A stretch of 64,000 nucleotides of DNA from Donghicola tyrosinivorans (GTDB lineage Bacteria > Pseudomonadota > Alphaproteobacteria > Rhodobacterales > Rhodobacteraceae): NCBI RefSeq assembly GCF_003003355.1, contig NZ_PVTQ01000003.1, forward strand, positions 124,001 to 188,000. Direction: 5' to 3'. Under the pieces are notes generated by a model that saw only the letters and a program-made list of their open reading frames with translations, had not been told where the DNA came from and ran no database searches. A program made the position numbers and the translations under genes. The stretch's first letter is position 1; each line of letters opens with the position of its first letter. This document shows positions 62,647-64,000 of the stretch, in pieces.

Positions 62647-63305
62647 TCCCCGGTCGCGACGAGTTGCCAGTTCGGATCGTCGCTGCCCATAACGCGGGCA
62701 TAGGTCCAAACGTCCTTTTGCCGCTTGATCTGCTTTTTATCGCCTTCGACCACTTCGCCATCGGCGTCGCGGACCTCATAGGTCAGATCGGCCACATAGC
62801 GCACAGTGACTTCGCCTTCGCCGGTCGCCTGATCAAAACTCGCATCAACCAGCTGCATTTCGCGGATACCAATAAAGCTGGCATCCACGGTTAGCCCCTG
62901 ATCGGCACGGCGATCCACAACCGCTGCAAAGCTTTCGTAGATTTCTTCGTCCAGAAACGGCTCCAGATCGCGGATGTCGCCTTTTTCAAAGCCCATCAGG
63001 ATCATTTCATACGCGCCGCGGGCACCCTGAAGGAATTCGGTCACCGAGAAAGACGGCTCGGCCTTCTTCATCGCAGCCAGCGCGGTTGCCGCATCGCTGC
63101 TTTCGGGAACGTGGTCGATGATGTCCCGATCAGGACCGCCATCGATCACCTCAAACGAATGACGCGAATTCTCAGAGGGTGCCTCATTCCGGGCGAGGGG
63201 CGGCTTTTCATAGCCTTCCCGCGATCCCAGCACGTTTTTCAGCCGGAAAATCAGGAAGAGCGCGATGCCTGCCAGCACCAGAAGTTGCACGATCGGAGTG
63301 TTCAT
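62643..63305 (-). CDS. Tim44/TimA-family protein
   Basis: A 220-residue protein with an N-terminal membrane anchor (PIVQLLVLAGIALFLIF) and a Tim44-like domain (FLQGARGAYEMILMGFEKGD, LEPFLDEEIYESFAAVV and C-terminal DVWTYARVMGSDDPNWQLVA). Bacterial TimA is homologous to mitochondrial Tim44, an import-motor subunit. Together with the nearby fxsA, this arrangement is common in alphaproteobacteria. Confidence 0.92.
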   Translation of the reverse strand: MNTPIVQLLVLAGIALFLIFRLKNVLGSREGYEKPPLARNEAPSENSRHSFEVIDGGPDRDIIDHVPESSDAATALAAMKKAEPSFSVTEFLQGARGAYEMILMGFEKGDIRDLEPFLDEEIYESFAAVVDRRADQGLTVDASFIGIREMQLVDASFDQATGEGEVTVRYVADLTYEVRDADGEVVEGDKKQIKRQKDVWTYARVMGSDDPNWQLVATGE

Positions 63306-63573
63306 CAGTTCCTCGTCTTTAGGTCGGCCGCCGTCGAATGCCGTTGTAATCTATGTATGTCACAGATGGGGGCAAGTCCACCGAAGCACAATGCAGGTGA
63401 CCCGTCAAAAATGCCTAAATCGGTCAGGATTTCGTAGCGTTTCGCTGTTTCTCGCCGGAAAACGCGGGTTTTTCCGTGCAAGAATAGTAAGCGGGGCACA
63501 AAGCCCCTATGTAATTGCGAACCCCGCGCCAATAGCGGGCGGGATGACGATTTGACGCGAAGGAAGACGAAAA

Positions 63574-64000
63574 ATGTGGCTGCTTCTGGCTTTTGTGCTG
63601 GTTCCGATGATCGAGATCGGCCTGTTTATTCAGGTTGGAGGCGTGATTGGCCTATGGCCCACGCTGGCCATCGTCTTTCTGACCGCCATCGCAGGCAGCT
63701 ACATGGTGAAATCCGAGGGGCTGAAAACCCTGCGCGATTTGCAGCAGTCCATGACCCAGATGTCGGACCCCTCGCAACATTTGGCGCACGGGGCGATGAT
63801 CCTGTTTGCGGGCGCGCTGCTGCTGACGCCGGGCTTTTTCACCGACACCATGGGTCTTTTGCTGCTGATCCCCGGTGTGCGGACGGCGGTCTTTAAGCAG
63901 ATGCGTGGCCGGATGAAGATGCAGACGTTCCACGCATCCTCACAGGGCGGTCATTACCACCGCAGCGGCCCCGGATCGGACACGATCGACGTGGATTACG
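63574..64000 (+). CDS. fxsA: FxsA family membrane protein (3' end outside window)
   Basis: Begins at ATG 63574 after AAGGA and stays open to the window end (142 codons seen). The product has FxsA features: MWLLLAFVLVPMIEIGLFIQ, VGGVIGLWPTLAIVFLTAIA, GSYMVKSEGLKTLRDLQ and LLTPGFFTDTMGLLLLIPG. It is an inner-membrane protein known from plasmid F exclusion of phage T7. Divergent from timA with a 268-base gap; the C-terminal tail (His/Gly/Ser-rich) runs off the window. Confidence 0.92.
   Translation, partial: MWLLLAFVLVPMIEIGLFIQVGGVIGLWPTLAIVFLTAIAGSYMVKSEGLKTLRDLQQSMTQMSDPSQHLAHGAMILFAGALLLTPGFFTDTMGLLLLIPGVRTAVFKQMRGRMKMQTFHASSQGGHYHRSGPGSDTIDVDY

Noticed and set aside
1-64000. CRISPR arrays or prophage
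   Set aside because: No regularly spaced repeats and no phage structural, integrase or cas genes were seen.

Overview
The window reads as chromosomal DNA of an alphaproteobacterium of the Roseobacter/Rhodobacteraceae type. The evidence is a RegB/SenC/RegA redox cluster, a FlaF/FlbT/DUF1217 flagellin module, a bacterial Mic60 (mitofilin) gene beside hemY and hemD, a mutM-ubiE-ubiB block, a VPLPA-CTERM surface protein and a TimA/FxsA pair. Assignments come from reading protein motifs by eye; no database search was run.

Layout. (1) 1-3.1 kb: mutM (3' end beyond the window), ubiE and ubiB. (2) 3.1-35.1 kb: a long, nearly continuous flagellar cluster: flgD-fliK; an flgJ-like rod-binding gene; flagellin with flaF-flbT-DUF1217; fliI; flgBC-fliE-fliQ-flgFGAH and a FliL-like gene; a 1.36 kb gap with a decayed IS3-family transposase; two secreted cysteine-rich proteins, one with two DM9 repeats; motB; flgEKLI; fliP-N-H-F; and fliL, motE, motA, an AMIN-like secreted protein, flhA, fliR and flhB. 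No fliG or fliM is visible. From about 28.9 kb the cluster becomes clearly AT-richer, up to a truncated transposase fragment and a tRNA-Thr(CGT). (3) 35.5-39.3 kb: hemY, mic60 and hemD on the minus strand. (4) 39.4-46.3 kb: tsaD-gpsA-YciI-EVE-DUF1761, DUF2853, ahcY, a VPLPA-CTERM protein and an HD hydrolase. (5) 46.3-49.0 kb: regA and senC divergent from regB. (6) 49.1-59.0 kb: a tightly overlapping run with a PAS-only protein (possible DivL-like), tsaE, amgK, murU, addB, addA and trxA. (7) 59.0-64 kb: hslV-hslU, smr-mltA-timA on the minus strand, and fxsA running off the end.

How the genes fit together. The flagellar set supplies the MS ring, export gate, rod, hook, filament, stator and flagellin control. 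Each of its three divergent promoter gaps, plus the motB leader, carries a TTAA-N7-TTAA-like half-site pair, as expected for CtrA control. The candidate DivL-like PAS protein at 49.1 kb would be a CtrA-pathway component. The points most worth a second look are the secreted pair with a duplicated domain and DM9 repeats inside the motility cluster, the CtrA-like box pattern, the PAS-only gene next to tsaE, the AMIN-like protein between motA and flhA, and the composition break inside motA.
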